Shown here piece after piece: positions 39,554-46,731 of a stretch of DNA of 64,000 bases; within the stretch, counting starts at the first letter, position 1; every line of letters starts with the position of its first letter. Location of the stretch: assembly GCF_902506375.1 (NCBI RefSeq), contig NZ_LR733284.1, positions 1,143,147 through 1,207,146 of the forward strand. Reading direction: 5' to 3'. The DNA comes from Microbacterium sp. 8M. GTDB lineage: Bacteria > Actinomycetota > Actinomycetes > Actinomycetales > Microbacteriaceae. Both the position numbers and the translations under genes were made by a program. The notes beneath the pieces are model-generated. The model had not been told where the DNA came from. It worked only from the letters and a program-made list of their open reading frames with translations, and searched no databases.

Positions 39554-39598
39554 ACCCCGGGCCTCGGGCGTTCGCGTCTCGCGTGCCGCGCCCGGGGT
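39554..39598 (+). terminator. Hairpin after the lipoprotein gene
   Basis: ACCCCGGGC pairs with GCCCGGGGT across a 27-base loop that has further internal pairing, directly after the stop codon. Confidence 0.5.
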
Positions 39599-39630
39599 GC
39601 GCGTGGTTCGCAGCACGCCCGCAGACAGGG

Positions 39631-39636
39631 TAAGAT
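39631..39636 (+). promoter_or_regulatory. -10 element for tRNA-Thr
   Basis: TAAGAT 42 bases before the mature tRNA 5' end; the precursor would carry a leader of about 35 bases. Confidence 0.45.
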
Positions 39637-39678
39637 CGTTGATCGTGCGGTTCGCCGCATGCGCACCTCCGGGTGTGC

Positions 39679-39751
39679 GCCGCCCTAGCTCAGTCGGCAG
39701 AGCATTTCACTCGTAATGAAAAGGTCAAGGGTTCGATTCCCTTGGGCGGCT
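39679..39751 (+). tRNA. tRNA-Thr (anticodon CGT)
   Basis: 73 bases, no encoded CCA. Acceptor GCCGCCC/GGGCGGC, D-arm GCTC...GAGC, anticodon arm TTTCA-CTCGTAA-TGAAA giving CGT (reads ACG), T-arm AAGGG-TTCGATT-CCCTT. Followed by a UUCG-loop terminator. Confidence 0.96.
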
Positions 39752-39757
39752 CCGCAG

Positions 39758-39783
39758 GAAGCCCCCTCTTCGGAGGGGGCTTC
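39758..39783 (+). terminator. UUCG-tetraloop terminator after tRNA-Thr
   Basis: An 11-base-pair stem (GAAGCCCCCTC) closed by TTCG, beginning six bases after the tRNA; the following GTCGTT is mildly U-rich. Confidence 0.85.
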
Positions 39784-39807
39784 GTCGTTGCGGCGTACGC
39801 TCGGAAC

Positions 39808-40491
39808 ATGACCCGTGCGCTTCTGATCGTCGACGTCCAGAACGACTTCACCGAGGGCGGCGCCCTGGCCGTCTCCGGAGGAGATGCCGTCGCGCAGGGG
39901 ATCAGCGCCCTGTTGCGGGAGCATGCGGCCGACTACGACGTCATCGTGGCCTCGCGTGACTGGCATGAGGGATCCGGCGACAACGGCGGCCATTTCTCCG
40001 CCGACCCGGACTATGTGGACACCTGGCCGGTGCACTGTGTGAGCGGCACCGAGGGGGCCGCGTACGACCCTCTGCTCGAGACCGCGGCCGTCACGCACCA
40101 CGTGTTCAAGGGGCAGGGGCGTCCCGCGTACTCCCTGTTCGAGGGCGTGACGGAGACGGGGGAGACGGCGGCCGGGATCCTCTCCGCGCACGGCGTGACC
40201 ACCGCGGACGTGGTCGGCATCGCCACCGACCACTGCGTCCGTGCATCGGCGCTCGACGCGATCGCGCACGGCGTGCACGTGCGGATCCTCACCGACCTCG
40301 TCGCGGGGGTGGGCGCCGACTCCAGCGCGGCTGCGCTCGCCGAGCTGGCCCACGCCGGCGCCGAGCTCGTGGATACGGGCACCGGCACCGGCACCGGCAC
40401 CGGCACGGGCACCGGCGCGGAGCCCGATGCCCGCACGCGTCCGGACGCCGGCGCCGCGCGCGAGGCGTCCACCGAGGGCGACGCCGAATGA
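39808..40491 (+). CDS. pncA: Nicotinamidase
   Basis: 227 residues. Hydrolyses nicotinamide to nicotinate for NAD salvage; homologues also activate pyrazinamide. Cysteine-hydrolase fold with catalytic Asp9 (LLIVDVQNDF), Lys101 (FKGQG) and Cys143 (ATDHCVRA); metal ligands lie in DWHEGSGDNGGHF. The start ATG has TACGCT ending six bases upstream (leaderless). The C-terminus after about residue 188 is an added low-complexity tail beginning with seven Thr-Gly pairs encoded by hexamer repeats. Coupled to the DUF1697 gene by an ATGA overlap. Confidence 0.9.
   Translation: MTRALLIVDVQNDFTEGGALAVSGGDAVAQGISALLREHAADYDVIVASRDWHEGSGDNGGHFSADPDYVDTWPVHCVSGTEGAAYDPLLETAAVTHHVFKGQGRPAYSLFEGVTETGETAAGILSAHGVTTADVVGIATDHCVRASALDAIAHGVHVRILTDLVAGVGADSSAAALAELAHAGAELVDTGTGTGTGTGTGTGAEPDARTRPDAGAAREASTEGDAE
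40375..40416. repeat. Hexanucleotide repeat in pncA
   Basis: Seven tandem hexamers of the form ACCGGC or ACGGGC encode (Thr-Gly)7. Slippage would keep the frame but change tail length. Confidence 0.9.
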
Positions 40492-41033
40492 GCCTCGAGC
40501 GCTGCGCGCTGCTGCTGCGCGCGGTGAACGTCGGCGGCACGAACCGGGTGCCGATGGCCGAGCTGCGGGCGCGCCTGAACGAGCACGGCGGGTTCGGCGC
40601 GGTCACCACTTACATCGCGAGCGGCAACGTGATCTGCGACACCCCCGCGGATCCGGTCGCCGCCTGCGCCGAGGTGCGCACTCTGATCCATGACGCGTTC
40701 GGCGTCGACACCCCTGTCATCCTGCGCACGCACGACGACCTGGTGCGGGCGCTCGAAGAGAACCCGTTCCCGGATGCGGCGCAGGACAAGATGCTGCACG
40801 CGATGTTCCTCGAGGGGGAGCCGCTGCCGACCGCGATCGAGACCCTCACGCCGAGACTGCAGCCGGGGGAGCGGATCGCCCTGCGTGGCACGGACCTCTG
40901 GATCGACTACGGGAGCGGCGGCGTGCAGTCCACCAAGCTCACCCGGCCCGTGCTCGACCGCGCTCTCGGCGTCGCAGGCACCGCGCGCAATCTCCTCACC
41001 GTGCGCAAGCTCGCCGACCTCACCGGGGCCTGA
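40488..41033 (+). CDS. DUF1697 protein
   Basis: 181 residues. Begins with RCALLLRAVNVGGTNRVPM and contains TYIASGNVI and GTDLWIDYG, the conserved marks of DUF1697, a ferredoxin-like-fold family of unknown function in many bacteria. Soluble. Starts inside the pncA stop (ATGA), so made from the same transcript; ends ten bases from a convergent small gene. Confidence 0.85.
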   Translation: MSLERCALLLRAVNVGGTNRVPMAELRARLNEHGGFGAVTTYIASGNVICDTPADPVAACAEVRTLIHDAFGVDTPVILRTHDDLVRALEENPFPDAAQDKMLHAMFLEGEPLPTAIETLTPRLQPGERIALRGTDLWIDYGSGGVQSTKLTRPVLDRALGVAGTARNLLTVRKLADLTGA

Positions 41034-41043
41034 GGGCCGCGGC

Positions 41044-41256
41044 TCAGTCGCCGCCGAAGGCACGGCTGAGGGCCGACGGAGCAACGGCGCCCGGGATGAT
41101 CAGGTCGACGCGGTGAGCGTCGCAGCCGGTGCAGCGCACGTACAGCAGCAGACCGTCGGACGTCGAATGGCGGGACCGCGTGGACCAGGCATGCTCGTGC
41201 GGCGCCGGAGCGTCGTGCAGATGGGCGGCGGTTTCGGACGTGGGGGCTGTGCTCAT
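41044..41256 (-). CDS. Small CxxC-containing hypothetical protein
   Basis: 70 residues. An N-terminal polar part with several histidines (HLHDAPAPHEHAW) is followed by a SDGLLLYVRCTGCDAHRVDL segment whose single CxxC and nearby histidines could bind a metal. No family recognised. GGAGG lies too close to this ATG (one base), so a slightly different start is possible. Divergent from the CGNR gene with 25 bases between starts, suggesting a shared regulatory region. Confidence 0.6.
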   Translation of the reverse strand: MSTAPTSETAAHLHDAPAPHEHAWSTRSRHSTSDGLLLYVRCTGCDAHRVDLIIPGAVAPSALSRAFGGD

Positions 41257-41281
41257 GCCTCCACGATGTTGTAATGCTCTT

Positions 41282-41800
41282 ATGCATCTCAACCCTTACG
41301 GCGAGTACGCCGTGCTGATGGCGGCGTCGCTCGCGAACGACTGGCCCTCGGACCGCGCGGGGATCGAGGAGCGCACGCGCGACTTCGGCATGGTGATGAC
41401 GTTCCCCGAGGGTCCCCGTGACCATGCGCTCACCCGCGAGGTGCTCGACGACTGGCTGCGGATCGTCGACGCCGCGTCGCCGCGGGAGCGCGCGGCGCTG
41501 CTGAACGCGCAGATGGCGTCCGCCGCGGCCTACCCGCGCCTGACCGACCACGATGGCGAGGGGTGGCACCTGCACTACCGCGACGAGGACGACGCGCTGC
41601 CGCACGTGCTGCGCGCAGTGATCGCCGTCGGCACTTCGCTGCACCTGGTCACCCGCGGAATGGGTCGGCTCGGGCGCTGCGCCGCCGCGCCCTGCACGAA
41701 CGTCGTGGTGGACGTGACGAGGAACGGGCGGCAGCGCTACTGCTCGGTGCGCTGCGCGAACCGCGACGCCGTGCGCCGGCACCGCGCTCGCCGGGCCTAG
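41282..41800 (+). CDS. CGNR zinc-finger protein
   Basis: 172 residues. Begins with the ABATE-type stress-response domain (about 1-110, MHLNPYGEYAVLMAASLAND) and ends in a CGNR zinc finger with two cysteine pairs (GRCAAAPCTN and RYCSVRCANR) followed by basic RRHRAR, a predicted DNA-binding unit. Probably a transcription factor. TGTAAT ends six bases before the ATG (leaderless). Target genes unknown; the divergent small gene is a candidate. Confidence 0.85.
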   Translation: MHLNPYGEYAVLMAASLANDWPSDRAGIEERTRDFGMVMTFPEGPRDHALTREVLDDWLRIVDAASPRERAALLNAQMASAAAYPRLTDHDGEGWHLHYRDEDDALPHVLRAVIAVGTSLHLVTRGMGRLGRCAAAPCTNVVVDVTRNGRQRYCSVRCANRDAVRRHRARRA

Positions 41801-41807
41801 CCACGGA

Positions 41808-41823
41808 GGGCTCGCGCGAGCCC
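41808..41823. terminator. Short palindrome between convergent genes
   Basis: GGGCTCGC followed directly by its complement, lying between the convergent CGNR and amidohydrolase stops. The loop would have to open from the palindrome itself, so strength is doubtful. Confidence 0.3.
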
Positions 41824-41838
41824 GGCGAGGGGCGGACC

Positions 41839-43608
41839 TCAGCCGGCGTGCTCGGAGCCGTGGCCGGCGCCGTGTCCGTGATGCACGCCGTCGTGGCCGG
41901 TGCCGTGGGCGTGGGCGGCAGCCGGCTCGCCGCAGTGCTGCCCGGCGCCGCCGGGGTCGGGAGCCGATGCCCCCGCCGAGGGCCCGCCGAGCTCGCCGCG
42001 GTGGTCGTGCACGGCGGTGCCGCCGACGACCGTGAGGTCGGCGTGCTGCGCGAGGATCTCGGCCGGCTCCATGGCGTACAGATCGCCCGACCACACCACG
42101 AGGTCGGCGAGGTAACCGGGGCGCAGCATGCCGAGCGCGTTCTCGTGATGGAACGCGCCGGCGCCGCCCTTGGTGTACGCCTCGAGGGTGCGGTCGAGGT
42201 CGAGGCGCTCGTCCGGCGTCCATGCGTCGGCGCCGTCGAGGCGGGCGCGCGTCATCGCGCTGTACACGCCGACGAGCGGATCCATCTCGCCCACCTGCCA
42301 GTCGCTCGAGAACGTGACCCGTGCGCCGGACTCGATCATCGAGCGGAAGCGCCATGCCCGGTCCCAGCGCGCCTCGCCGACGTTCTCCATCCACGTTCCG
42401 GCGACGAGGTCGGGGGAGGCGTGCCGGGGCTGCATCGCCGCCACCACGCCCAGCTCGCGGAAGCGCGGGAGATCCTCGGGAGCCAGGCATTCGACGTGCA
42501 CGATGCCGTGCCGGGCGTCGCGGGCGCCGTTCGTGCGCTGCGCGGCCTCGATCGCGTCGAGCGTGAGCCGGATCCCCCAGTCGCCGGTGGCATGCGTGTG
42601 CACCTGGTAGCCCAGGCGGTCCAGCTCGACGAACAGGCGGGTGAACTCGAGCGGCTCCAGGCTGGTGTGGCCGCGGTGGCCGGGACGGTTCGCGTAGTCC
42701 TCGAGCATCGCCGCCGTGTGCGGCTCGATCACGTCGTCGGCGTAGAGCTTCACCATGCCCAGTCGGAACCGGTCGTGCTGCGGGGTCTCCCGGATCGCCT
42801 CGGTGATCCGGGCGCGGAAGTCGCCGTCCGCTCCGACCGGGTGGTAGATCGCGGCGATCACCCGCGAGGTCAGCTCGCCTTCGCGCTCTGCGCGGTCGAA
42901 CAGCGGCAGTTCGGCCAGCGGCACCTGCGGCTCGACGACGGTGGTGATGCCCGAGCGTCGCGCCATGTCGAGGCTGTTGACGATCTTGCGGTACCGGCGG
43001 TCGGGGGAGTACATCGGGATGTCGCGCTGGAGCTGCGCGAGCCCGTCCACGGTCATCGCGCTGGTGTAGAAGTCGGTGACCCAGCCGGTGGGCTCGCCGG
43101 TGGTGCGGTCGATCTCGGGGTTTCCCCAGGCGATCTCGCCGCCGTTCAGGATGCCGAGCCTGGCGAGCGCGGGACGGTTCAGCCATACCGAGTGCTGGTC
43201 GTAGGTCGTGATGAACACGGGGCGGTCGGTGACGCCGGCCAGGTCGTCGGCGTTGGGCCGGCGGTTCTCGACGACCGAGTAGAGCGCGTTCTCCGCGCAG
43301 ATCCAGTCCAGCTCGGGATGGGCTTGCGCGAACGCGGCGATGCGGGAGCGGACCACGTCCAGGCTCTGCACCTGGTCGAGGCTGACCGCGAGGTCGTCGA
43401 AGCCGAGGAGCAGGTGGTTGTGCGTGTCGGCGACGCCGGGGGTCACCAGGCGGCCCTCGAGGGCGACCGTCTGCCAGGCTGCGGGCGCGTCGGCAGCGGG
43501 CCCGACGTACGTGATGCGGTCTCCTATGACGCCGATGGCTTCCGCCCAGGGCTGCTCAGGGTCGAAGGTGCGGACGCGTCCGCCGGTGTAGAGGGTGTCG
43601 ACCGCCAT
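41839..43608 (-). CDS. Amidohydrolase family protein (YtcJ-like) with histidine-rich tail
   Basis: 589 residues. Amidohydrolase_3 TIM barrel: metal-binding THNHLLLG (about 62-69), central HTHATGDWG, HVECLAPED, and the late FSSDWQVG with the catalytic Asp. The YtcJ group includes formamide deformylases and related amidases; substrate unknown. The last 25 residues contain about nine histidines in an HGxGH pattern, unusual for the family and likely a metal-binding extension. GGGAGC precedes the ATG. Divergent from the TetR gene across an AT-rich operator, so probably its target. Confidence 0.85.
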   Translation of the reverse strand: MAVDTLYTGGRVRTFDPEQPWAEAIGVIGDRITYVGPAADAPAAWQTVALEGRLVTPGVADTHNHLLLGFDDLAVSLDQVQSLDVVRSRIAAFAQAHPELDWICAENALYSVVENRRPNADDLAGVTDRPVFITTYDQHSVWLNRPALARLGILNGGEIAWGNPEIDRTTGEPTGWVTDFYTSAMTVDGLAQLQRDIPMYSPDRRYRKIVNSLDMARRSGITTVVEPQVPLAELPLFDRAEREGELTSRVIAAIYHPVGADGDFRARITEAIRETPQHDRFRLGMVKLYADDVIEPHTAAMLEDYANRPGHRGHTSLEPLEFTRLFVELDRLGYQVHTHATGDWGIRLTLDAIEAAQRTNGARDARHGIVHVECLAPEDLPRFRELGVVAAMQPRHASPDLVAGTWMENVGEARWDRAWRFRSMIESGARVTFSSDWQVGEMDPLVGVYSAMTRARLDGADAWTPDERLDLDRTLEAYTKGGAGAFHHENALGMLRPGYLADLVVWSGDLYAMEPAEILAQHADLTVVGGTAVHDHRGELGGPSAGASAPDPGGAGQHCGEPAAAHAHGTGHDGVHHGHGAGHGSEHAG

Positions 43609-43655
43609 GTCGTTGCTCCCGCGTCTCAGGACGGCGCGCTGTGCGCCGAGGTTCT

Positions 43656-43691
43656 TTGACTCAAGAGTAAATTATTTCACTCAAATGTCAA
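43656..43691. promoter_or_regulatory. AT-rich TetR-type operator in the divergent promoter region
   Basis: An imperfect 36-base palindrome running from TTGACTCAAGAGTAAAT to ATTTCACTCAAATGTCAA around a central T, markedly AT-rich in a 70% GC genome. It lies 48 bases from the amidohydrolase start and 55 from the TetR gene start, fitting a shared operator. TTGAC at either end could also serve as -35 elements. Confidence 0.6.
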
Positions 43692-43745
43692 GAAACTTGC
43701 CTGAGATGGATCCGACACCGACGCGCAGCCTGCGATACTGGCTTC

Positions 43746-44381
43746 ATGGCACGCCCCAGCACCCAGGACCAGCGGCGCCGCGAGGTGGTGGACGCGGCGC
43801 TCGACGCCGCGGCGGAGCACGGACTGCGCAACCTCTCGCTCACCGACGTCGCCAACCAGGCCGGAGTCACCCGGGGAGCGCTGCTCTACTACTACGAGGA
43901 CCTCGACGCGATCCTCGTCGAGGCGCACGCCGCCGGGATGCGCCGGGTGGGCGAGGAGCGTGAGGGCCTTGTGGCAGGAGCCGAACGCCCGGCAGAGCAG
44001 CTGGCGATCGCGATCCGTGCAGGGCTGCCATCCGGTCCCGACGACGCCCTGATGCGCCTGCTCTACGAGTTCGATGTGCTCGCCGGCAAGTCGCCGCTGC
44101 ACGACGAGCTGGTGCAGCAGCTCTACGCCCAGCAGCTCGCCCTGTACCGCCGGATCCTCGAGGCCGGCGTGGCCAGCGGGGACTTCGCGCTGAACGGCCC
44201 GGTCGACGACATCGCGATGAACTTCGTCGCCCTGGAGGACGCGTACGGGCTGCACATCGTCGCCGGTGGCAGCATCACCGTCGCCGACGCCGAGCGCGCG
44301 ATCGCCCTCTTCGCGCGGCAGGCCGGCGCACCGTTGCCCGCCACCGAGACCTCCGCCATCGAGAACGGAACGCATCCATGA
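43746..44381 (+). CDS. TetR-family transcriptional regulator
   Basis: 211 residues. N-terminal helix-turn-helix (about 8-55) with LSLTDVANQAGVTRGALLYYYEDLDAIL, then a helical ligand-binding domain with a TetR_C-like end. GATACT ends six bases before the ATG, indicating a leaderless transcript. Likely represses the divergent amidohydrolase through the operator at 43656-43691 and may control itself. Overlaps the next gene by four bases. Confidence 0.88.
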   Translation: MARPSTQDQRRREVVDAALDAAAEHGLRNLSLTDVANQAGVTRGALLYYYEDLDAILVEAHAAGMRRVGEEREGLVAGAERPAEQLAIAIRAGLPSGPDDALMRLLYEFDVLAGKSPLHDELVQQLYAQQLALYRRILEAGVASGDFALNGPVDDIAMNFVALEDAYGLHIVAGGSITVADAERAIALFARQAGAPLPATETSAIENGTHP

Positions 44382-44779
44382 CCGCGCGACCCCTGATCCT
44401 CTTCGTGTGCGTGCACAACGCCGGCCGATCCCAGATGGCGGCCGGCTTCGCCCGCGCGCTCGGCGGCGATCGCGTCGAGGTGCGCTCCGGCGGATCCGAG
44501 CCGGGGGAGCAGATCAACCCGGCGGCCGTCGCGGTGATGGCGGAGAAGGGGATCGACATCTCCGCGGCGGTGCCGCAGCTGCTGCGCACCGAGGACGTGC
44601 GCGAGGCCGACGCCGTGATCACGATGGGCTGCGGCGACGCCTGCCCGATCTTCCCCGGCAAGCGCTACGAGGACTGGCAGCTCGCCGACCCCGCCGGCAA
44701 GGATCCGGAGTTCGTCCGCGGCGTCCGCGACGACATCGAGTCCCGCGTGCAGGACCTGCTGCACAGTCTGTGCATCTGA
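44378..44779 (+). CDS. Low-molecular-weight phosphatase-like arsenate reductase
   Basis: 133 residues. Phosphatase loop CVHNAGRSQ (nucleophile Cys11, Arg17), MGCGDACPIFPGKRYEDW with the acidic Asp region, close to ArsC proteins of corynebacteria that use mycothiol. Two further cysteines (Cys near 88 and 92) fit a relay. No arsenite pump or ArsR gene is adjacent, so a role in general tyrosine dephosphorylation remains possible. Translationally coupled to the TetR gene. Confidence 0.82.
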   Translation: MTARPLILFVCVHNAGRSQMAAGFARALGGDRVEVRSGGSEPGEQINPAAVAVMAEKGIDISAAVPQLLRTEDVREADAVITMGCGDACPIFPGKRYEDWQLADPAGKDPEFVRGVRDDIESRVQDLLHSLCI

Positions 44780-44781
44780 CG

Positions 44782-45294
44782 TCACGCGGTTTCCGGGGGA
44801 ACGCGCGACGCCGCCGCGCTGCGCCAGTTGGATCCCATCCGCTCGTACGTGGCGATTGCATGACAGTTGCGGCAGCGAACATCGCACTTCGCGATCTCAT
44901 CGAAGACGATGGCGGTGCTGAAGCCGTTTCTCACGAGCTGCATAACGCCATCGCGCTTCGAAGATCCTGGCCTGTGGTCGAAATCAAGAACCCGCAAGTC
45001 CGACGCGCCGCAATCCACGCACGGATGCATGTTGAGATACTCCGCGATGAGCCGGCGATTCGATACGCGTTGGGCTTGTGCTCGCGCTCTGATCGTGGCG
45101 ATGTGCCGGTCGCGATTCTCCCGGTAATACCGTCTGGATGTTTCTCGGTTGCAGTCTCGACAGACCTCCTGTCGCCCATCGGCACGAGAGGTCTTCCGAT
45201 TGAAATCACTCAGGGCCTTGATGCTGCCGCACGTGCCACACCGTTTCGTGGGCTCTGTTGTGGCCCTCGGCTGGCTCTGTTCATCGCGACTCAT
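44782..45294 (-). CDS. HNH-type zinc-finger nuclease domain protein
   Basis: 170 residues. Two zinc modules: an N-terminal treble-clef-like pair (RCGTCGSIKALSDFNRK and VCRDCNRETSRRYY) and a C-terminal HNH unit (CVDCGASDLRVLDFDH, then CDVRCRNCHAIAT). Such proteins occur in phages and mobile elements as nicking or homing nucleases. The start at 45294 has GGAGGGGG upstream; an in-frame ATG at 45348 is an alternative. GC is clearly lower than in neighbours, suggesting recent acquisition. It lies about 100 bases downstream of the intron-containing tRNA-Lys on the same strand. Confidence 0.78.
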   Translation of the reverse strand: MSRDEQSQPRATTEPTKRCGTCGSIKALSDFNRKTSRADGRQEVCRDCNRETSRRYYRENRDRHIATIRARAQAQRVSNRRLIAEYLNMHPCVDCGASDLRVLDFDHRPGSSKRDGVMQLVRNGFSTAIVFDEIAKCDVRCRNCHAIATYERMGSNWRSAAASRVPPETA

Positions 45295-45358
45295 GTGCTC
45301 AGTGCCCCCTCCGCCTAGGGCGTTGACGATACGCTGCGCCACCGACATCGCGGCATGG

Positions 45359-45391
45359 GAAGAGGCCCGGTCGCGATGACCGGGCCTCTTC
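45359..45391 (-). terminator. Hairpin terminator downstream of tRNA-Lys
   Basis: A perfect 14-base-pair stem (GAAGAGGCCCGGTC with 45378-45391) and five-base loop, six bases past the tRNA 3' end on the minus strand. Confidence 0.8.
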
Positions 45392-45396
45392 TGCGG

Positions 45397-45685
45397 TGGG
45401 CCCCGTGGGGCTCGAACCCACGACCCGCGGATTAACCTGCCACTTCGGCTTTCGCCGCCGCCCTCAGGGCGTTCGTGGTCTGGACTGTCCCTTCACCCTG
45501 GCTTTCGCTGTAGGTGCCACCCGTCCAGTCTCTACACCTTCCGGACACGTCCGGCTTGGCTCGGGATTGCCAACTGGTCTCCCAGGAAGGGTTCCCCGAC
45601 TTTGAGTGGTGTCATCCCCGGGGTTTCCCCCGAGGCGCTCCTATTGTGTTGAAGTCCGATGCTCTGCCAACTGAGCTAGAGGCCC
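45397..45685 (-). tRNA. tRNA-Lys (anticodon TTT) split by a group I intron
   Basis: Exon 1 is 45685-45652 (bases 1-34) and exon 2 is 45435-45397 (bases 35-73). Joined they give a standard 73-base tRNA: acceptor GGGCCTC/GGGGCCC, D-arm with AGTTGGCA, anticodon arm CGGA-CTTTTAA-TCCG, T-arm GTGGG-TTCGAGC-CCCAC, no encoded CCA. The 216-base insert separates U34 from U35, i.e. it sits within the anticodon, where cyanobacterial tRNA-Leu(UAA) introns also insert. TACACT (45698-45693) is a plausible -10 box. The UUU anticodon reads AAA, a rare codon in this genome, and AAG by wobble. Confidence 0.9.
45436..45651 (-). ncRNA. Group I (IC3-like) self-splicing intron in tRNA-Lys
   Basis: 216 bases without an open frame. 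On the minus strand: P1 can form from exon CUU with intron GAG, leaving a U.G pair at the 5' splice site. P2 has a GAAA tetraloop (CGGGG-GAAA-CCCCG). The P/Q core is GGCAATCCCGAGCCAAGCC (45571-45553), R is GGTGTAGAGACTGGACGGG (45538-45520), and S is GGGACAGTCCAGACC (45491-45477). CTGGAC and GTCCAG can pair as P7. A second GAAA-capped hairpin (CGGCGAAAGCCG) lies near the 3' end. The last intron base is G, as required. The order and motifs match cyanobacterial tRNA-Leu introns. Confidence 0.88.
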
Positions 45686-45747
45686 GCATCCGAGTGTAAC
45701 GGTCGCTGCAGGGTGCCGCCTTCGGGCAGTGCGCGTACCCTGGGTCG

Positions 45748-46377
45748 GTGCCCGCACCGTTCCACCGCCCTGTCCGCCTCTCGCCGGAGGTGATGGCCAA
45801 CCTGCTCGGATCCCACGATCCCGCGGAGCAGACCCGCATGGCGCACGCCACGGCTTCCGCGCTCCTCGCCCGGGTCCGCGCGGACGACAGCGGCGTGAGC
45901 GCGGAGCGGCTCGTCGCGTACGCCACCGAGCACGGCATCGACGAGATCGCCGAGCTGTGGGCGAACAGCCCCGCCGTGTCGCTTCCCGGCGCGCTGTGGC
46001 GGCTGTATCTCTTGCAGGCGGCGATCCATGCGGATCCGCGCACCGCGGCGCTGCTGCACGAGCGCGGTCGGGTCGAGCTCCCCTCTGTCGACGCTCTGGT
46101 GGCGGGTGCGCCGGTGCCCGCGGGGCCGGAGGAGCTCGTCGCCCTCATCGACACCATCCTGCGCGGCGCCTTCTCGGGCGACTTCGCGGTAGCGCTGGAG
46201 CGGGCGGCCGCCTTCTGCCGCGTGCAGGCCTCGGGTGCGACGCACATCGCCGACGACTACGAGCCGACCGAGCCCCTCCGGGCCAGCGATCTCACGACGC
46301 GCGCCGCCCGGCTCAGCGGATACGCGCACGACCTCACCGCCTCCGCGGCCGCGTGGCGCGACGGATCCCTGAACTGA
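45748..46377 (+). CDS. Conserved actinobacterial hypothetical protein
   Basis: 209 residues, soluble and helical by composition, with no catalytic motif I recognise. Segments such as FHRPVRLSPEVMANLLGSHDP and GALWRLYLLQAAI recall proteins found once per genome in Microbacteriaceae and sometimes misannotated as polymerase-associated. TACCCT ends six bases before the GTG start, a leaderless signature that supports this start. The upstream neighbour is the divergent split tRNA-Lys; 355 bases of repeat-bearing non-coding DNA follow. Confidence 0.7.
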   Translation: MPAPFHRPVRLSPEVMANLLGSHDPAEQTRMAHATASALLARVRADDSGVSAERLVAYATEHGIDEIAELWANSPAVSLPGALWRLYLLQAAIHADPRTAALLHERGRVELPSVDALVAGAPVPAGPEELVALIDTILRGAFSGDFAVALERAAAFCRVQASGATHIADDYEPTEPLRASDLTTRAARLSGYAHDLTASAAAWRDGSLN

Positions 46378-46383
46378 TCGTCT

Positions 46384-46505
46384 GGTCGGTACCTCCGGCG
46401 GGATCCGGCACGGAACCTCCTGTCAGTACCTCCGGTCGGCACCTCCGACGGGATCCGGCATGGATCCGATCAGCACGACAGGATCCGATACGCACGGATC
46501 CGGAT
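46384..46505. repeat. GGATCC-rich degenerate repeat region
   Basis: Two approximately 30-base copies (46384 and 46434, 50 bases apart) sharing GGTCGG-ACCTCCG-CGGGATCCGGCA, followed by further spaced GGATCC hexamers: five in about 100 bases. The remaining non-coding DNA to 46731 holds nothing recognised apart from the -10 element TAAGCT of pabC (46720-46725). Confidence 0.6.
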
Positions 46506-46731
46506 ACGAAGAAGCCGGGCCGCAAGAACGCCTCTCGGCGGAAGGCCGCTCGCAGCGGCGAAAAATGGAGCCCGGGGTTATGCGGCCCGGCCGATCAAGT
46601 GTAACGCGTGACTCGCGGGGGTATTCCCGGACCGCCGGATATCGGGGGCGACGCGTGCGCCCTCGGGCGTGTCCGTGGTCGTGGCGGACGCCTTCGACAG
46701 CACGGGCGCGGGCACGTCCTAAGCTCGTCGT

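Noticed and set aside
45396..45605. Short plus-strand open frame overlapping tRNA-Lys and its intron
   Set aside because: Antisense to the tRNA and intron core, with no start signal and no recognisable protein.
45436..45651. tRNA-Lys as a pseudogene disrupted by random insertion
   Set aside because: The insert has ordered group I core motifs and ends exactly at positions that restore a normal tRNA, which a random insertion would not do.
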